A stretch of DNA of 15,723 nt from Actinomycetota bacterium (GTDB lineage Bacteria; Actinomycetota; Actinomycetes; S36-B12; UBA10799): contig DMNR01000210.1 in assembly GCA_003452655.1 (NCBI GenBank), forward strand, positions 1-15,723, given 5' to 3'. Position 1 is the first letter of the stretch, and each line of letters opens with the position of its first letter. Below, piece by piece: positions 14,212 through 15,723 of this stretch. The position numbers and the translations under genes were made by a program. Under the pieces are notes generated by a model. That model saw only the letters and a list, made by a program, of their open reading frames with translations, made no database searches and had not been told where the DNA came from.

Positions 14212-14224
14212 CGAATGAATCAAA

Positions 14225-15723
14225 GTGACCGAATCAACGATCACCGCCGATGCGCAGGCAACCGCTGCGTCGGGCAAGAAGTCCGGTGGGCTCTCAACGA
14301 TGCTCCTGCCGGAATTGAAGAAGAAAGCTGCCTCGATGGGCATCGCTGGCGCATCAACCATGCGCAAGAGCGACCTTGTCGCGGCAATCAAAGCTCAACA
14401 GTCCGGCGGCGCAAACACGAGCCGAGCCTCGAATGGCGACGCTGAATCCGCGGGTAGTCGCGGCCGTCAGTCGCGTTCCGAGAGCAACACGGACAGTTCC
14501 AGCACCTCGAATGACGGCGATGCCGGTTCTCAGGGTCGCAATGACAATCGTTCCGAGACCAGCAACGACAACCGTGGTGAAGGTAACCGCAACAACGAGG
14601 GTCGCACCAACGACAACCGTGGTGAAGGTAACCGCAATCGCAACCGGCAAGGCAACCGCAACAACGAGGGTCGCACCAACGACAACCGTGGTGAGGGCAA
14701 CTCTGGTGGCGGTAACCGCGGCGATGGCGGAGGAAATCAAGGCCAGAGCAACCGTGGCGATGGTGGCCAAGGCAACCAGGGCGGCCAACGCAATCGCAAT
14801 AACAACAACAACGACGACCGCGGACCTCGTGACGATGACGACCGCGGCGGTCGGGGAAACAACAACCGTCGCCGTCGCCGTGGCCGCGAACGATTCCGCG
14901 AAGGCGGTCGTCCGCGACGCGATGGTATGGAAGACATCGAGGTCAGTGAGGACGATGTCCTGCTGCCCGTCGCCGGAATTCTCGACGTCCTGGACAACTA
15001 CGCATTCGTGCGGACATCGGGTTACCTCCCGGGTCCCAATGACGTCTACGTGTCACTGTCGATGGTGCGCCGCAACGGACTTCGCAAGGGTGACGCTGTC
15101 ACCGGCTCGGTCCGGCAGCCGCGCGAAGGCGAAGCACGCCAGAAGTTCAACCCCTTGGTCAAGATCGAAACGATCAATGGCTCCGATGCCGAAACATCGC
15201 GGAACCGGATCGAGTTTGGAAAGTTGACCCCGCTGTACCCGCAGGAACGACTTCGCCTGGCGAACGACAACGAACCGCACAATCTGACCGCTCGCGTGAT
15301 CGATCTGGTTGCGCCCATCGGTAAGGGCCAGCGTGGGCTCATCGTTTCTCCGCCGAAGGCGGGAAAGACGATGGTGTTGCAGCGCATCGCCAACGCAATC
15401 ACTGAGAACAACCCTGAGTGCCACCTGATGGTCGTACTTGTCGATGAACGTCCTGAGGAAGTCACCGACATGCAGCGCTCCGTCAAGGGTGAGGTAATCG
15501 CCTCGACCTTCGACCGTCCCGCTGAGGACCACACCATCGTTGCCGAGCTCGCAATCGAACGCGCCAAGCGTTTGGTAGAACTCGGACACGACGTCGTGGT
15601 GTTGCTCGACTCGATGACTCGCCTTGGGCGCGCCTACAACCTGGCAGCGCCAGCGAGCGGCCGCATCTTGTCTGGTGGTGTCGACTCGACCGCGCTCTCC
15701 CCGCCGAAGAAGTTCTTCGGCGC
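14225..15723 (+). CDS. rho: transcription termination factor Rho (3' end cut by the window)
   Basis: The first 499 residues are present and the gene runs off the edge. Rho is a hexameric RNA-dependent ATPase/helicase that ends transcription. Order: SAP-like Rho_N helices (about 22-58, STMLLPELKKKAASMGI and TMRKSDLVAAI); a low-complexity insertion (about 60-235) rich in Asn, Arg, Gly and Asp with internal repeats; the RNA-binding OB domain (about 236-315, VAGILDVLDNYAFVRTSGYLPG); then the RecA-type motor with Walker A PPKAGKT (376-382), VDERPEEV (406-413) and Walker B VVVLLDSMTR (457-466). The last residues, ILSGGVDSTALSPPKKFFG, lie in the RNA-contacting loop region. Arg/Asn-rich insertions in actinobacterial Rho help RNA binding and termination on structured transcripts (known for Micrococcus luteus). 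The GTG start gives VTESTITADAQ, like other actinobacterial Rho. Confidence 0.95.
   Translation, partial: MTESTITADAQATAASGKKSGGLSTMLLPELKKKAASMGIAGASTMRKSDLVAAIKAQQSGGANTSRASNGDAESAGSRGRQSRSESNTDSSSTSNDGDAGSQGRNDNRSETSNDNRGEGNRNNEGRTNDNRGEGNRNRNRQGNRNNEGRTNDNRGEGNSGGGNRGDGGGNQGQSNRGDGGQGNQGGQRNRNNNNNDDRGPRDDDDRGGRGNNNRRRRRGRERFREGGRPRRDGMEDIEVSEDDVLLPVAGILDVLDNYAFVRTSGYLPGPNDVYVSLSMVRRNGLRKGDAVTGSVRQPREGEARQKFNPLVKIETINGSDAETSRNRIEFGKLTPLYPQERLRLANDNEPHNLTARVIDLVAPIGKGQRGLIVSPPKAGKTMVLQRIANAITENNPECHLMVVLVDERPEEVTDMQRSVKGEVIASTFDRPAEDHTIVAELAIERAKRLVELGHDVVVLLDSMTRLGRAYNLAAPASGRILSGGVDSTALSPPKKFFG
14564..14694 (+). repeat. in-frame minisatellite in the Rho insertion
   Basis: A 41-base stretch at 14585-14625 recurs exactly at 14654-14694 (offset 69 bases, 23 codons). 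A 29-base stretch at 14564-14592 recurs exactly at 14609-14637 (offset 45 bases, 15 codons). The encoded unit is NDNRGEGNRNNEGRT. The offsets keep the frame, so copy number can change without breaking Rho. Synonymous identity indicates recent duplication. Confidence 0.85.

Noticed and set aside
14152..14445. 97-codon frame overlapping the rho start
   Set aside because: It overlaps the rho coding region in another frame by over 200 bases and has no protein-like features; rho is certain there.
14564..14694. CRISPR or direct-repeat mobile element end
   Set aside because: The repeats lie in frame inside rho and encode the low-complexity insertion; there are no spacers or terminal inverted repeats.
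14354..14788. Antisense Val/Thr/Ala-rich frame across the Rho insertion
   Set aside because: It is the complement of the Asn/Arg/Gly repeat codons; hydrophobic repeats such as VVVGATLVVAV simply mirror the minisatellite.

Overview
The window looks like chromosomal DNA of a mycothiol-producing actinobacterium (Actinomycetota), roughly 60% G+C by eye. Three things point there. The gene order argS-lysA-hom-thrC-thrB-rho is the one known from Mycobacterium and Streptomyces. A mycothiol-dependent nitroreductase homologue (Rv2466c type) is present. The Rho protein carries the long Asn/Arg/Gly/Asp-rich insertion typical of this phylum. GTG starts are common. The strain cannot be named from the sequence.

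Left half (1-6018), accessory: the tail of a VWA-domain gene abuts, tail to tail, a secreted FN3-containing protein. Next come the nitroreductase (minus strand) and, divergently, a 99-residue protein (2839-3138) in which serine occupies every third residue for 23 consecutive triplets. Forty bases further lies a lipoprotein acid phosphatase of the HAD superfamily. It converges on a lipoprotein phospholipase-D-like enzyme, behind which lies an SDR dehydrogenase on the same strand. The phosphatase and the PLD enzyme are both predicted to be exported and to cleave phosphoesters.

Middle (6019-7355): a conserved-looking all-helical protein of unknown function, then a tRNA-Arg(CCG) on the minus strand just upstream of argS, so the tRNA and the enzyme that charges it are adjacent and divergent.

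Right half (7356-15723), core: arginyl-tRNA synthetase, diaminopimelate decarboxylase (last step of lysine synthesis), then homoserine dehydrogenase, threonine synthase and homoserine kinase (aspartate-semialdehyde to threonine). The last three overlap by 4 bases at each junction. A 370-base leader separates thrB from rho. It holds two hairpins that could end the thr operon, a candidate promoter, a possible 59-codon leader ORF and an 8-bp hairpin just before the rho ribosome binding site, with the leader ORF stop codon in its loop. rho is cut by the window end after 499 codons.

The most novel items are the Ser-x-x triplet-lattice protein, the architecture of the rho leader, the in-frame minisatellite in the Rho insertion, and the unknown helical protein beside argS.
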